Made by a program: the position numbers and the translations under genes
Source of the DNA: Burkholderiales bacterium
Lineage (GTDB): Bacteria; Pseudomonadota; Gammaproteobacteria; Burkholderiales; Nitrosomonadaceae
Assembly (NCBI GenBank): GCA_024235735.1
Contig: JACKLU010000011.1
Location: 15,860-79,859, forward strand
Length of the DNA stretch: 64,000 bases
Direction of reading: 5' to 3'
The notes under the pieces: model-generated
The model's database searches: none
Seen by the model: only the letters and a program-made list of their open reading frames with translations
Told to the model about the DNA's origin: nothing
Part shown: in pieces, positions 35,341-45,427 of the stretch
How the letters are laid out: every line of letters starts with the position of its first letter
Numbering within the stretch: the stretch's first letter is position 1

Positions 35341-36177
35341 ATGTTTCCCGCGACCTGTAACCCAACAGAATCTGTTTTCGACGCCGCATATCGCTGCCTG
35401 CGGGCGTGTGCGCCGGAAGACAAGGTACGGCTTACCGAATTATCCGCAAAACAATGGCGCGATGGCTTGTTATCGCTCGCATCGTCAGGCGTTCCCGAAT
35501 CCATCGATGAACCCGGGCGTCCGGCCAGGCCCGAGCTTGTTCTGCCGGGCAATGTGCCCAAGCGGCGACTGGGTACGCAGGCCGGGCTCGCGGCGTTGAT
35601 TCATGCCGTCACGCATATAGAATTCAATGCGATCAATCTGGCGTGGGATGCCGTGTACCGGTTTCGCGGATTACCCGAGCCGTTTTACAGCGACTGGGTG
35701 CGGGTTGCCCGTGAAGAAGCTTATCATTTCCAGCTCCTGCGCGCGCGTCTGAACGAACTGGGTCACGATTACGGTGATTTCCCGGCGCATAACGGCTTAT
35801 GGGAGATGGCGAGGAGAACGGATTTCGACCCCATGGTGCGCATGGCGCTCGTGCCGCGTGTACTGGAAGCCAGGGGGCTGGATGTCACGCCCGGCATCAT
35901 CAAACGCCTGCGCGCCGTACGGGAAGAAAAAACAGCTGGCATTCTGGAAATTATTCTGCACGATGAAATCGGGCACGTAAAAATCGGATCGCACTGGTTT
36001 AAATATTTCTGCGACCAACGCCACCTTGATAGCGAACAAACATTCCGGAATTTACTCAGTCAGTATTTCTCCGGACAGATGTCCGCACCTTTTTACCGCG
36101 AAGCCAGACAAAAAGCCGGATTCACAGTGACAGAACTGGAGGCGCTGGAATCCATGATTTCATCCGCAGCGAAATAA
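35341..36177 (+). CDS. DUF455 ferritin-like protein
   Basis: This 278-residue protein belongs to the DUF455 family of ferritin-like four-helix proteins. The metal-type residues are seen in VTHIEFNAINLAWDAV, REEAYHFQLL and LHDEIGHVKIG, that is Glu..EExxH..ExxH, which could hold two iron ions. Family members are placed near tRNA-modification or stress genes in some genomes, but no function is established here. The ATG at 35341 begins 146 bases after the divergent methyltransferase start, so the two may share a control region. Confidence 0.85.
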   Translation: MFPATCNPTESVFDAAYRCLRACAPEDKVRLTELSAKQWRDGLLSLASSGVPESIDEPGRPARPELVLPGNVPKRRLGTQAGLAALIHAVTHIEFNAINLAWDAVYRFRGLPEPFYSDWVRVAREEAYHFQLLRARLNELGHDYGDFPAHNGLWEMARRTDFDPMVRMALVPRVLEARGLDVTPGIIKRLRAVREEKTAGILEIILHDEIGHVKIGSHWFKYFCDQRHLDSEQTFRNLLSQYFSGQMSAPFYREARQKAGFTVTELEALESMISSAAK

Positions 36178-36224
36178 TCTGCATTGACGACAGCACGCAA
36201 TACATTCCATCCGCCGCAAACGCG

Positions 36225-37820
36225 TTAATCAACCGGAAAAACATAACAGACGGCCAGTTCGTTCTTTTTTCCTTTCACGGCGAGATTAAATGTTTCGCCG
36301 CATTTGAAACCCAGCTTTTCATCCGTTCCGATGGCGTCGCGCATGCTCTGACTGATCAGCACGTGATCCGGACGGCAGTATTTTTCGATACGCGACGCGG
36401 TGTTCACCACATCGCCAATAGCTGTCCAATCCAATCGCTCGGGCGTGCCGACATTGCCGATCACCACTTTGCCCCAGTGAATACCGATACGTAACAGCAA
36501 CTGATCAAGATTCGCGAGACTCCGCAGGCGATTGATATCGGTTGAATGATTCTGCATTTCAAGTGCGGCAGCAACAGCGGCGCGTGGATTACGAAACAAT
36601 ACCATAATACAGTCGCCCATGAATTTATCGATAAATCCGCCATGCTTTTTCACGGAAAGCGATATTCTGCGCAGAATGGAATTCAGTGTGTGAATAATGG
36701 ATTCTTCTTTTTCATTCGCCTCAACGTAAGTGGTAAAACCCACAATATCGCAAAACAGGATAGCGATATGACACTCCTCGTTACTCAACAGATGTCCGCC
36801 CAGCCGCACAATCTCCCTGGCTTTCTGTTCAACAAGCTGCGGAACATAATGGCGGGTTATGTTATGCACTTTGGCCTCATTCAATATGGAACCTTCGGAA
36901 AGCCCGCTGCTATTTTTTCCGTCCAATGCTATTTTCTGCCAAAGTGTATGAATCATGCCCTGACTGTCCCTGAAACCGCTGACATTAAAAAGCATCGATA
37001 CCCATTCGGCATCACCGATTTTGATGCGCACCCGGTAATTCTCGAATTTACCCTGCGCTGAATCCATAGCCACGCCCCAGATCACATCATTGTAAAAATG
37101 CTGCGGGAGAATACTTGCAAAGAACTCAATCGAAGCAACGCTTTCTTCGAGTTCAAGCTGCGATAAAAGCGACGGCGACATTGCATGAATCGTTCCCAGA
37201 CTGTTAAAACAGATAATGTCGTACGAAAGCTGCGTAAAAATATTCTGGAAACTTGTCTCTTTGTCATCCCGGGACATCAACACCGGAAGCTTGATCGCAC
37301 CCGGATTAACACTATGCCTGTAAAGCACGGCCGAACAGAAATCCGGCTGGTCGGCAGCTTCCTGTATATCCAGCCGATAACCCAGCGCCTCAATCAGCTT
37401 GTCATTCAGCTCGACGGCATGACTACAGAAGCAAGGCGCACTGATCGCTGCAATGACATTCTCTGTATCAGGAAATGATAAAGTCACGTGCAGACCGTTT
37501 TCCTTACAAAATTTAGCAATATTTTTGTCACCATGCTCGTTGATTTCACTGTCAAACAGCGCGTTGAACTCAGCCTCGTGCGCCACATCCGCAAAACCGA
37601 AGTCATTTTGAATGTTTTGCTTGAAAACATTGTAATGCAATGCCTTGACCGAGCCGGCGATCAGCTGGTGAAGCAGAAAAACAGTGGGTTCAAACAATTG
37701 CCCGAGTTTGTACCGGTCAAGAGAAAGTGCTGTTTTAGCCCGAATATCATCCCAGATGTTTTGTGTCATTGATGTAATGACAATGTTATGTTCCAGATCG
37801 GGTTTTAATGTAGTTGTCAT
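36225..37820 (-). CDS. Class III adenylate/guanylate cyclase with a PAS-like middle region
   Basis: The 531-residue protein ends in a class III nucleotide cyclase domain (about 345-531). FCDIVGFT holds the first metal aspartate, GGFIDKFMGDCIMVLF the second, and the end shows WTAIGDVVNTASRIE with the transition-state Asn and Arg. The region at about 190-310 reads like a PAS fold (YDIICFNSLGTIHAMSPSLL). The first 190 residues are unassigned and contain several cysteines (CFCSH) that may bind a ligand. The start is ATG 37820; the frame continues upstream into the HDOD gene, which ends 42 bases earlier. Together they suggest one signalling operon. Whether cAMP or cGMP is made cannot be told. Confidence 0.88.
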   Translation of the reverse strand: MTTTLKPDLEHNIVITSMTQNIWDDIRAKTALSLDRYKLGQLFEPTVFLLHQLIAGSVKALHYNVFKQNIQNDFGFADVAHEAEFNALFDSEINEHGDKNIAKFCKENGLHVTLSFPDTENVIAAISAPCFCSHAVELNDKLIEALGYRLDIQEAADQPDFCSAVLYRHSVNPGAIKLPVLMSRDDKETSFQNIFTQLSYDIICFNSLGTIHAMSPSLLSQLELEESVASIEFFASILPQHFYNDVIWGVAMDSAQGKFENYRVRIKIGDAEWVSMLFNVSGFRDSQGMIHTLWQKIALDGKNSSGLSEGSILNEAKVHNITRHYVPQLVEQKAREIVRLGGHLLSNEECHIAILFCDIVGFTTYVEANEKEESIIHTLNSILRRISLSVKKHGGFIDKFMGDCIMVLFRNPRAAVAAALEMQNHSTDINRLRSLANLDQLLLRIGIHWGKVVIGNVGTPERLDWTAIGDVVNTASRIEKYCRPDHVLISQSMRDAIGTDEKLGFKCGETFNLAVKGKKNELAVCYVFPVD

Positions 37821-37861
37821 ATCATAATCAGTCAAACAGTTGTTGATGACCAGACGGCCTG

Positions 37862-38698
37862 TTAGAGACTGTGTAGATAAATATCGCTTTGCTGTAACTT
37901 TTGCAGAAAAGCATCTTCCAGCAATAGCTTGCAAAGCTTCTCACTGGCGCCGAGATGCATTAATTTCCTCTTGCGTTCAAGCAATGTCGGCATATGCGCG
38001 CCAAATCCGGCGTTCTTGATCAGAGAATTCGCAATAGCCAGAGAAAACAGAATTTTATTCCCTGCATAACAGGAATGAAATACTTCAAGATCAATTCCGA
38101 CATAATCAACAAAATAACTTGGCAGCTTCCATTCGACAACAGCGCGTCTGCCAACATCATTATGATTAATATCGAGAAATCTCTGCTCTGCTTCGGCGCA
38201 TGAACAGGAATGCTCGAGCACATAACCCAGAATTACCGGATAATCCTCCGGACAATTGTAATTCAGCAGCACTTTTCCAATATCGTGCAACAATCCCGCA
38301 ACGAAGGCTTCCTCGGCTAATTTTGACTCACCTGTTTCAAAACATATTTGCTGGCAGGCGAGCGCAGTCAGTAATGAATGCTGCCAGACATGCCTCTGAA
38401 AAAGTGCATTTCCGCTTTTTATGAATACGGCGCGCGAAACAGACAGTATCGCCAGCGAACGAATAATATCGATACCCAACAGGCTGATGGCATGTGGAAT
38501 TGTCTTGATCGGTTTGCCGCGATTGTACATCGCGGAATTAGCCATTCTGAGCACAAACGATACGCTTCCCTGATCCGAACGAACCAGCTGATCCATTTCC
38601 TGAAAACATTTTTCAGAGCACGCATCAACGCTGACGATCTGTGCAAGCAAATCCGGACGCGCGATAATTTTTTTATAATCAATCGCATCAACTCTCAT
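37862..38698 (-). CDS. HDOD domain signalling protein
   Basis: This 278-residue protein is an HDOD domain: SFVLRMANSAMYNRGKPIKT, then HAISLLGIDIIRSLAIL, and FVAGLLHDIGKVLLNYNCP in the middle, where HD phosphohydrolase-like residues remain. HDOD proteins act as protein-interaction hubs in two-component and cyclic nucleotide signalling. I choose ATG 38698; TTG 38716 is also in frame. It is upstream of the cyclase gene by 41 bases and on the same strand, so the two are probably co-transcribed and may work together. Confidence 0.87.
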   Translation of the reverse strand: MRVDAIDYKKIIARPDLLAQIVSVDACSEKCFQEMDQLVRSDQGSVSFVLRMANSAMYNRGKPIKTIPHAISLLGIDIIRSLAILSVSRAVFIKSGNALFQRHVWQHSLLTALACQQICFETGESKLAEEAFVAGLLHDIGKVLLNYNCPEDYPVILGYVLEHSCSCAEAEQRFLDINHNDVGRRAVVEWKLPSYFVDYVGIDLEVFHSCYAGNKILFSLAIANSLIKNAGFGAHMPTLLERKRKLMHLGASEKLCKLLLEDAFLQKLQQSDIYLHSL

Positions 38699-38773
38699 CC
38701 GATTCAAATGACCCAATCGAAATCATGTCATCCCCTTAATTAAATAACACTGACATCGTCGCACACCCGCTCT

Positions 38774-39442
38774 TTAACGCGCCACAGGTGCCAGAACGAT
38801 ATTATAAACATAAACAGTTAAATTCCCGTGCTTACCCTCCGCCCTCGCAATCATTGCTGACTGCTGCTGCGCGGATTTGCTGCGCAGCAGTAAATCCACT
38901 TTATTTAACGGCTCATAAGGAAAATACATTTGCGTTATCAGTGTCTGGAAACCACGCCCGGAAATTTTGAAGTGAATATGCGGTGGACGAATCCACGCTT
39001 TTGTCGCAGGATAGGCGCCGGGTTTGATTGTTGTGAGATGGTAATGTCCTTTTGCGTCACCCCGAATAACGGCCCATCCCTGAAAATCGGGATCGTGCGA
39101 CACCGGATTCGGATCACGTGGATGATTGTAGCGGCCTGCGGCATTGGCCTGCCAGACATCAAGCACAACGTCAGCCACCGGCTTTCCGGACACATCCGTT
39201 ACTGCGCCTTCAATAACGATAATTTCTCCTTTTGCCACGCCACTGCGTCCCGCAACCCGGGTCATATCGGCATCCTTGTCAAACTGATCCGCTACCGGAT
39301 AAAAGGGCCCTTCGACTTCAGCCGGCGTCGGCATCAGCAATGATCGCCCCCAGCTTTTCGTCACGCCGGTCATACCAAGAACCGCGCCAGCCCATCCCAA
39401 TCGGATGACGTGCCTTCTGGAAACTTTTTTCATCTCACTCAT
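38774..39442 (-). CDS. Tat-exported intradiol ring-cleavage dioxygenase
   Basis: This 222-residue protein is an intradiol dioxygenase, which opens catechol-type rings with non-haem Fe(III). The iron ligands are visible: Tyr in ANAAGRYNHP, Tyr in GHYHLTTIKPGAYP, and two His in WIRPPHIHFKI. The N terminus, SRRHVIRLGWAG, with the alanine-rich hydrophobic stretch after it, is a twin-arginine signal, so the folded iron enzyme would be exported to the periplasm. No aromatic degradation genes are nearby, so the substrate is unclear. A later ATG at 39433 is another possible start. Confidence 0.88.
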   Translation of the reverse strand: MSEMKKVSRRHVIRLGWAGAVLGMTGVTKSWGRSLLMPTPAEVEGPFYPVADQFDKDADMTRVAGRSGVAKGEIIVIEGAVTDVSGKPVADVVLDVWQANAAGRYNHPRDPNPVSHDPDFQGWAVIRGDAKGHYHLTTIKPGAYPATKAWIRPPHIHFKISGRGFQTLITQMYFPYEPLNKVDLLLRSKSAQQQSAMIARAEGKHGNLTVYVYNIVLAPVAR

Positions 39443-39634
39443 AACGCGATCTACCTTATCGATTCAGCTTTGATTGCGTAAACATTTTCCATCATATTGC
39501 GCGCCTGTTAAAGGCATAATGACGAAAAAGCATCCTTTTCACTTTTTTTAATAAAAATACAGTGCAGCTCGTGCATTTATTTGGCAGAATTAGGCATTCA
39601 TGAATAACCTTTCTTATACCGGGGAAATCAAGCG

Positions 39635-40978
39635 ATGAAATATAACAATTTTCAGGAATTCTGCGACTACGTCGCAGGACGTAATCCTGTCCAGCCGGAA
39701 TTCATACAGGCTGTAAAAGAAGTGATGGGCAGTCTCTGGCCCTTTATCACGGAAAACCCGCGCTATGCCGAGCATGGCGTACTGGACCGTCTGGTGGAGC
39801 CTGAACGTGTCATCATTTTCCGTGTCGCCTGGGTCGACGATCAGGGTGAAGTTAAAGTTAATCGCGGCTATCGTATTCAACACAGTTCCTCCATCGGTCC
39901 TTACAAAGGCGGCACACGCTTTCATCCTTCGGTTAATCTTTCGATTCTCAAGTTTCTGGCATTTGAACAGACTTTCAAAAATGCACTGACCACACTGCCG
40001 ATGGGCGGCGGAAAAGGCGGTGCGGATTTTGATCCCAAAGGCAGAAGCCCAGGGGAAATCATGCGTTTCTGTCAGGCCTACGCGAGCGAACTGTTCCGCC
40101 ATATCGGCTCGGACACCGATGTTCCCGCGGGTGATATCGGCGTCGGTGGACGTGAAGTTGGCTACATGGCGGGCATGGTAAAAAAACTGCTCAACCGCGC
40201 TGACTGTATTTTCACCGGAAAAGGACTCAGTTTTGGCGGATCACTGGTGCGCCCGGAAGCAACGGGATATGGTACCGTCTACTTCGCACAAGAAGTTCTC
40301 AAGCATGCAGGGCGCTCATTCGACGGCATGCGCGTATCGATATCCGGTTCCGGCAATGTAGCACAGTATGCCATTGAAAAAGCCATGACACTTGGCGCCA
40401 AAGTAGTCACCGTCTCAGACTCAAGCGGAACAGTGGTCGATGAAGACGGTTTCACCACCGAAAAACTTGCTGAATTATCCGAAGTCAAGAATCATTTATA
40501 CGGCCGCGTCGATGAATACGCACGGCGCGTAAAAGCCACTTTTCTACCCGACACCAAACCTTGGCATATTCCGGTTGATGTTGCACTGCCTTGCGCAACA
40601 CAGAATGAAATCAGCGAGGAAGACGCCAAAACACTGGTTAAAAATGGCGTCATTTGCGTGGCGGAAGGTGCCAACATGCCATCGACAGCCGAAGCGGTAG
40701 AGTGCTTTGAGCACAACGGCGTATTATACGCACCGGGCAAAGCCAGCAACGCCGGCGGCGTAGCCACTTCCGGCCTGGAAATGAGCCAGCATGCCATGCG
40801 CCTATCCTGGACACACGAAGAAGTCGATGCACGCCTGCTCGAAATCATGCAGGCCATTCATCGATCCTGTCTGCAATACGGCACAAAACCGGATGGTCGT
40901 GTCAACTATGTAGATGGCGCCAATATCGCCGGATTTGTCAAAGTCGCCGATGCCATGCTGGGACAAGGCGTGACCTGA
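39635..40978 (+). CDS. gdhA: NADP-specific glutamate dehydrogenase
   Basis: GdhA makes glutamate from 2-oxoglutarate and ammonium, a central nitrogen-assimilation step in the cytoplasm. The 447-residue protein is close to E. coli GdhA across its whole length: GPYKGGTRFHPSVNLSILKFL, the catalytic lysine in PMGGGKGGADFDPKG, DVPAGDIGVGGREVG, and the dinucleotide-binding segment ISGSGNVAQYAIEKAM. The gene stands alone with about 190 bases of upstream sequence. The AT-rich promoter region has no clear boxes. Confidence 0.96.
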   Translation: MKYNNFQEFCDYVAGRNPVQPEFIQAVKEVMGSLWPFITENPRYAEHGVLDRLVEPERVIIFRVAWVDDQGEVKVNRGYRIQHSSSIGPYKGGTRFHPSVNLSILKFLAFEQTFKNALTTLPMGGGKGGADFDPKGRSPGEIMRFCQAYASELFRHIGSDTDVPAGDIGVGGREVGYMAGMVKKLLNRADCIFTGKGLSFGGSLVRPEATGYGTVYFAQEVLKHAGRSFDGMRVSISGSGNVAQYAIEKAMTLGAKVVTVSDSSGTVVDEDGFTTEKLAELSEVKNHLYGRVDEYARRVKATFLPDTKPWHIPVDVALPCATQNEISEEDAKTLVKNGVICVAEGANMPSTAEAVECFEHNGVLYAPGKASNAGGVATSGLEMSQHAMRLSWTHEEVDARLLEIMQAIHRSCLQYGTKPDGRVNYVDGANIAGFVKVADAMLGQGVT

Positions 40979-40999
40979 TCAGGATTGCAGATCTGAATG

Positions 41000-41370
41000 C
41001 ATTCTGCATGCAAATTTCATGATGATCTATCGTGGTAATTATTTCCGCACAGGCGGTTTCTGAAAGTCCCGCGTTGCAAACAAAAAATGGTGACGCAACA
41101 CAGAGCTGATATGCCGTAAACATTTTTTGCGAATAACACAGTGTCTTGACGTAACGGAACAGGCAAGCAATTCGCAAAGCGGATGCCCGCAAATTTGTTT
41201 TTTTGGAAAAGCGCCATGGATAATTACTACGATAATCCCGCATTGATGGGAAAGTGTTAATACAACCTTCACCGTTATAATGAGGCAGTTTCAAGGAAAA
41301 CGCTGACCATAACCCAATCAGTGGTTCCTCAGCATCTGGTTTTTTACGTTTAGCTTGTATTTTTCCTATC
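41000..41370. other. Intergenic region with a decayed MITE family 2 core
   Basis: Between gdhA and slt, positions 41066-41160 keep the inner sequence of MITE family 2 (CAAAAAATGGTGACGCAACA, then ACATTTTTTGCGAATAACA) found intact at 57718-57868. The GTCTCT ends are lost. No gene is seen; a - strand frame here has no coding character. Confidence 0.6.
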
Positions 41371-43305
41371 ATGAATAAATTCCTGATCAGTTTTTTCATT
41401 CTTATCCAGACCAGCGTATTGAGTGCCGCGCTAGCGAATCCATCCGCTCAGCGCGATGAAGATTTTCTCATTGCACGCAAAGCATTCCAGGATGGCAACG
41501 CAGCGCTACTGGCCGAAAAAGCCAGATTACTGCAAAACCATGTTCTCGCGCCTTATGTCGACTTCTACCAGTTCCGTTTGTATCTGCGCTCTGCCAGCAC
41601 CACTGCAATACACGATTTCCTGGCGCGCCATCACGACACGCTGATTGCTGAACGGTTACGCGCCGACTGGCTCAAGCTGCTCGCTCAGAATCAACAATGG
41701 ACGTTGTTCGAAAGCGAATTTGAGAAACTCGAAAACAAGGACAATGAATTAATGTGCTATGCCTATCAGCACCGCATAGCAACAAATGACACGAATGCGC
41801 AGCAAAAAGCTCGGCAGTTGTGGTTTACCGCGGACAGCATGCCGGATAGCTGCACACCCGTTTTCAATACGCTGATGGCCAGAAACAGCATTACCGTCGA
41901 TGATCGATGGGCGCGTATCCGGCTGGCGCTCGAAGCCGGAAAAACCGGTATGGCGATTTTTATCAATAACCGGATTCCTGCCAGCGAAGCGCTCAACCGT
42001 GATGAATTGAATGCAGCTGCGCAAAACCCACTGCACTATCTCAAGACGCGGCAAAACAAAATCAGAACACGCGCAGATCGTGAAATAGCCTTGTTTGCGC
42101 TATTGCGTCTGCTCAGTAATGACACCAATCCGGCGCTGGCAAAGTGGCTGAAAATTAAGGATGCATTATCTCCTTCCGACCAGTCCTATTTTCTGGCCAG
42201 ACTCGGTTACCGCGCGGCGATGCGGCATGATCCGCGCGCATTAGGCTGGTTCAAAGCCGCGCAGCAAACCCGATCACCGTATCCGATGACAGACACGCTG
42301 CTGGCATGGCAGGTTCGCGCCGCGCTGCGCGCGGGCGACTGGGACAGCGTTCTGGACGCCATTCACCGCATGTCCGCCGATGAACAGACTGACGGCGCAT
42401 GGCGCTACTGGCGGGCGCGAGCGCTTAAGGCCAAGGGTTTGTCACTGGATGCCAACAGGATTCTGATTTCCCTGAGCAACGAACATAATTATTACGGTCA
42501 GCTCGCCAAAGAAGAACTTGGCGCCATCCTCACTGCGGCAAAGGATTCCCGCCCGGCGACTGCTGAGGAAATACGCGCCATGGAAAAAATGCCCGGGGTT
42601 CAGCGTACGCTGGCGTTCTACCGGCTGGGTTTGCGCACGGAAGCTTACCGGGAATGGGTGTGGACTGTACGCAACTTTGATGACCGTCAGCTTCTGGCGG
42701 CCTCCGAAGTTGCGCAACGTTACGGTCATTATGATCGCTCGATCAATACGGCAAACAGAACGGTGCAACAACACGATTTCCGGCTGCGTTTTCCCACACC
42801 GCACCGCGAAACGCTACGCCCCGTATTACGTGAACAGGACATTGACGAAGCCTGGGTTTATGGTCTCATCCGCCAGGAAAGCCGGTTTCTTGTGGATGTC
42901 ACTTCCAGCGCCGGCGCTCGCGGACTCATGCAGCTCATGCCCGATACTGCTCAGTGGGTCGCCAAACAACTGGGTATAGACAATTTTCAGCAAAGTCTGG
43001 TTACCCAGGTCGATATCAATCTGCGGTTGGGCACTTATTATCTAAAGCATGTGCTCACAACGCTGAACAACCAGCCCCTGTTGGCATCCGCCGCGTACAA
43101 TGCCGGACCGGGACGCGCAAGACGCTGGCGGGATGATGAAAAGATTCTTGAAGGCGCTGTTTACGCCGAAACCATCCCCTTCAGCGAAACCCGCGACTAT
43201 GTCAAGAAAGTGCTCAAAAACTCGGTGTATTACGCCAATGTACTGGAACACAACCCTAATCCGCCGACACTCAAAGAGCGTTTGGGTTTTGTTGGAAAAA
43301 AATGA
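41371..43305 (+). CDS. slt: Soluble lytic murein transglycosylase
   Basis: This periplasmic enzyme cleaves the glycan strands of peptidoglycan with formation of 1,6-anhydro ends. The 644-residue length matches Slt70. A signal peptide covers about 1-22. The superhelical alpha domain fills residues 30-460. The catalytic domain follows, with IRQESRF carrying catalytic Glu503 and ARGLMQLMPDTAQ and SAAYNAGPGRARRW completing the SLT motifs. The gene is separated from cca by 61 bases on the same strand. Confidence 0.94.
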   Translation: MNKFLISFFILIQTSVLSAALANPSAQRDEDFLIARKAFQDGNAALLAEKARLLQNHVLAPYVDFYQFRLYLRSASTTAIHDFLARHHDTLIAERLRADWLKLLAQNQQWTLFESEFEKLENKDNELMCYAYQHRIATNDTNAQQKARQLWFTADSMPDSCTPVFNTLMARNSITVDDRWARIRLALEAGKTGMAIFINNRIPASEALNRDELNAAAQNPLHYLKTRQNKIRTRADREIALFALLRLLSNDTNPALAKWLKIKDALSPSDQSYFLARLGYRAAMRHDPRALGWFKAAQQTRSPYPMTDTLLAWQVRAALRAGDWDSVLDAIHRMSADEQTDGAWRYWRARALKAKGLSLDANRILISLSNEHNYYGQLAKEELGAILTAAKDSRPATAEEIRAMEKMPGVQRTLAFYRLGLRTEAYREWVWTVRNFDDRQLLAASEVAQRYGHYDRSINTANRTVQQHDFRLRFPTPHRETLRPVLREQDIDEAWVYGLIRQESRFLVDVTSSAGARGLMQLMPDTAQWVAKQLGIDNFQQSLVTQVDINLRLGTYYLKHVLTTLNNQPLLASAAYNAGPGRARRWRDDEKILEGAVYAETIPFSETRDYVKKVLKNSVYYANVLEHNPNPPTLKERLGFVGKK

Positions 43306-43366
43306 TATCTTCCTTGAAACGCCAATCCAATTTCCCTGTCTCGTTTAATTTGCTTTAACATTGAAC

Positions 43367-44611
43367 TTGAAAACTTACCTGGTGGGCGGCTCAGTACGTG
43401 ACGAACTGTTGGGTCTGCCCGTAAAAGATCACGATTATGTTGTTGTCGGCAGCACGCCGGAAGAAATGGTTCAACTGGGTTACCGCCCGGTCGGCAAGGA
43501 TTTTCCGGTTTTTTTACATCCGCTAACCAAGGAACAATACGCGCTGGCGCGCACTGAACGCAAAATATCGCGTGGTTATAAAGGATTCGAAGTTTTCACC
43601 ACACCGCAGGTCACATTGCAGGAAGATCTGGTGCGGCGCGATCTGACCATTAACGCCATCGCCAAAGACGCCGACGGCAACATCATCGACCCATTCAACG
43701 GCGTAGCCGATCTGGAAGCCGGGATTCTGCGCCATATCAGCCCGGCCTTTGCGGAAGATCCGGTGCGCATTCTTCGAATCGCCCGGTTTGCGGCGCGTTT
43801 CAGCTTCCGCATCGCACCGGAAACACTCGCGCTGATGAGTGACATGGTGCATAACGGTGAAGTTGAGGCACTGGTGCCGGAACGTGTCTGGCAGGAAATT
43901 TCCCGCGGTCTGATGGAGAACAATCCTTCGCGCATGTTCTACATGCTGCGCGAATGCGGCGCTTTATCGCGCATACTGCCTGAAATCGATGTTTTGTTCG
44001 GCGTACCGCAGCCCGCGCATGCGCATCCTGAAATCGATACCGGCGTGCACACCATGATGGTAATCGACTTTGCAGCCTCCAGAAATTATTCCCTGCCGGT
44101 GCGTTTTGCCGCCCTGCTGCACGATCTCGGTAAAGGCGTCACACCACCGGAAGAATGGCCGCGGCATATCGGTCATGAACAGCGCAGCGTGCAACTCGTG
44201 CAGAATTTATGCGAACGCCTTCGCGCGCCCAAGGATGAGCGCAATCTCGCCGCACTGGTTGCGCAATATCACGGCAAAGCGCACCGCGCCGAGGAACTGA
44301 CTGCACCAACCATAGCCGACCTCTTTCACGCCACCGACGCCTACCGCAAACCCGACCGATTTCAGTTGTTCATGCAGGCCTGCGCAAGCGATTTTCATGG
44401 CCGCCCCGGTTATGCAGAAAGAGCCTATTCACCGGTCGCGCTGTTAAACCAATCGCTTAGCGCTGCACGAAGCGTTGACGCCGGTGCAATAGCGGCAGCA
44501 CTCAGAAATAAAATCACCGACAATGCGTTACTGGCCAACGCCATCAATGCCAGAGTACGCGAAGCGCGCATCGCAAAAATCAGACAGGTACGGCATCAAC
44601 CGGCGGATTGA
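43367..44611 (+). CDS. cca: tRNA CCA nucleotidyltransferase with HD domain
   Basis: Cca adds and repairs the 3' CCA end of tRNAs. The protein starts MKTYLVGGSVRDELLG and shows the KDHDYVVVG nucleotidyl-transfer acidic pair, the RRDLTINAIAKD motif and the RILRIARFAARF helix. The HD phosphohydrolase domain follows (VRFAALLHDLGKG), as in the multifunctional gammaproteobacterial/betaproteobacterial type. I prefer the TTG at 43367 because it gives the normal family N terminus; a TTG at 43361 is also in frame. Length (414) agrees with the family. Confidence 0.93.
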   Translation: MKTYLVGGSVRDELLGLPVKDHDYVVVGSTPEEMVQLGYRPVGKDFPVFLHPLTKEQYALARTERKISRGYKGFEVFTTPQVTLQEDLVRRDLTINAIAKDADGNIIDPFNGVADLEAGILRHISPAFAEDPVRILRIARFAARFSFRIAPETLALMSDMVHNGEVEALVPERVWQEISRGLMENNPSRMFYMLRECGALSRILPEIDVLFGVPQPAHAHPEIDTGVHTMMVIDFAASRNYSLPVRFAALLHDLGKGVTPPEEWPRHIGHEQRSVQLVQNLCERLRAPKDERNLAALVAQYHGKAHRAEELTAPTIADLFHATDAYRKPDRFQLFMQACASDFHGRPGYAERAYSPVALLNQSLSAARSVDAGAIAAALRNKITDNALLANAINARVREARIAKIRQVRHQPAD

Positions 44612-44638
44612 CGGTTGATAGGCATAAAATGCTGAAAA

Positions 44639-45427
44639 TCATAGCCGCCAGACCAGTAGCGCCTGGAAAACATTCTCGCTCACGCGCGTTCCGAATTTAT
44701 TGTTCCAGTACTGCCATTCGGTTCCAACAAACAATTTTTGCGGACGGCCCAGCAAGCGGTGCCCGAGATCATAACGAAACTGGATTTGATGGAACAACCA
44801 GGCGTGCACCACGCCAAACGAGTTCTGCCGTTCGCCGACATATTCGATGTGCCCTTCTATGCTGAACCTGGAGTTTAATAATTCAAACGGATACCGGCCA
44901 TTGACGTCGACCATAAAGCTGTTGGTTTCCCGCACCTTGGCGTTACTGTCATCAATATAAGCCGTAAAATCGGAGTTCAGAAACGCGAATCCAGGTAGAT
45001 TCCAGGCGATGCGCATACCCGGCAGATATTTGAGCACATCGGATCCGGGCGCCCAGTTGATGCCCATCAGCACGCCAACATCCTTGATCGGCCCGACCGC
45101 CAGATCGACACCGGTAATTTTGCCCAGACTCAGATTGCCATAATATTCGCCATAATACTCGGCCTTACCGCCATGCGGTATGGCCGTATCAAAAAACAAA
45201 AAGTTATCTCCGAAACGCCAGCCGTTGGCATGTTGAAAAGTAACCACTGACGTTCCACTTTCTTCCTGAAGAAACGGACGCTTAAGATTTCCGTACTGAT
45301 AATGAATTTCCGATACCGACCAGTCGAAGCTACTAGCCACATCGGACAATAGAAGCAACCATAGACTGAATAGTACGAACGGAAACACCCGAAATTTCAG
45401 GATGCCTCGCGAAATCGCGACGGACAC
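44639..45427 (-). CDS. Tsx-like nucleoside-specific outer membrane channel family protein
   Basis: The mature protein of about 230 residues resembles the Tsx/OmpK outer-membrane channel family: FDWSVSEIHYQYGNLKRPF at the N terminus, then many amphipathic beta strands ending in FQALLVWRL with a terminal aromatic-rich strand. A signal-like hydrophobic stretch (VFPFVLFSLWLLLLSDVASS) precedes it. GTG 45427 is a suitable start; the frame is open to 45505 through a TTG. It converges on cca with a 27-base gap. It would pass nucleosides or similar solutes across the outer membrane; substrate is not proven. Confidence 0.72.
   Translation of the reverse strand: MSVAISRGILKFRVFPFVLFSLWLLLLSDVASSFDWSVSEIHYQYGNLKRPFLQEESGTSVVTFQHANGWRFGDNFLFFDTAIPHGGKAEYYGEYYGNLSLGKITGVDLAVGPIKDVGVLMGINWAPGSDVLKYLPGMRIAWNLPGFAFLNSDFTAYIDDSNAKVRETNSFMVDVNGRYPFELLNSRFSIEGHIEYVGERQNSFGVVHAWLFHQIQFRYDLGHRLLGRPQKLFVGTEWQYWNNKFGTRVSENVFQALLVWRL

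Noticed and set aside
40938..41399. A 153-codon - strand frame between gdhA and slt
   Set aside because: It covers the ends of two strong + strand genes and a decayed MITE, and has no recognised domain.
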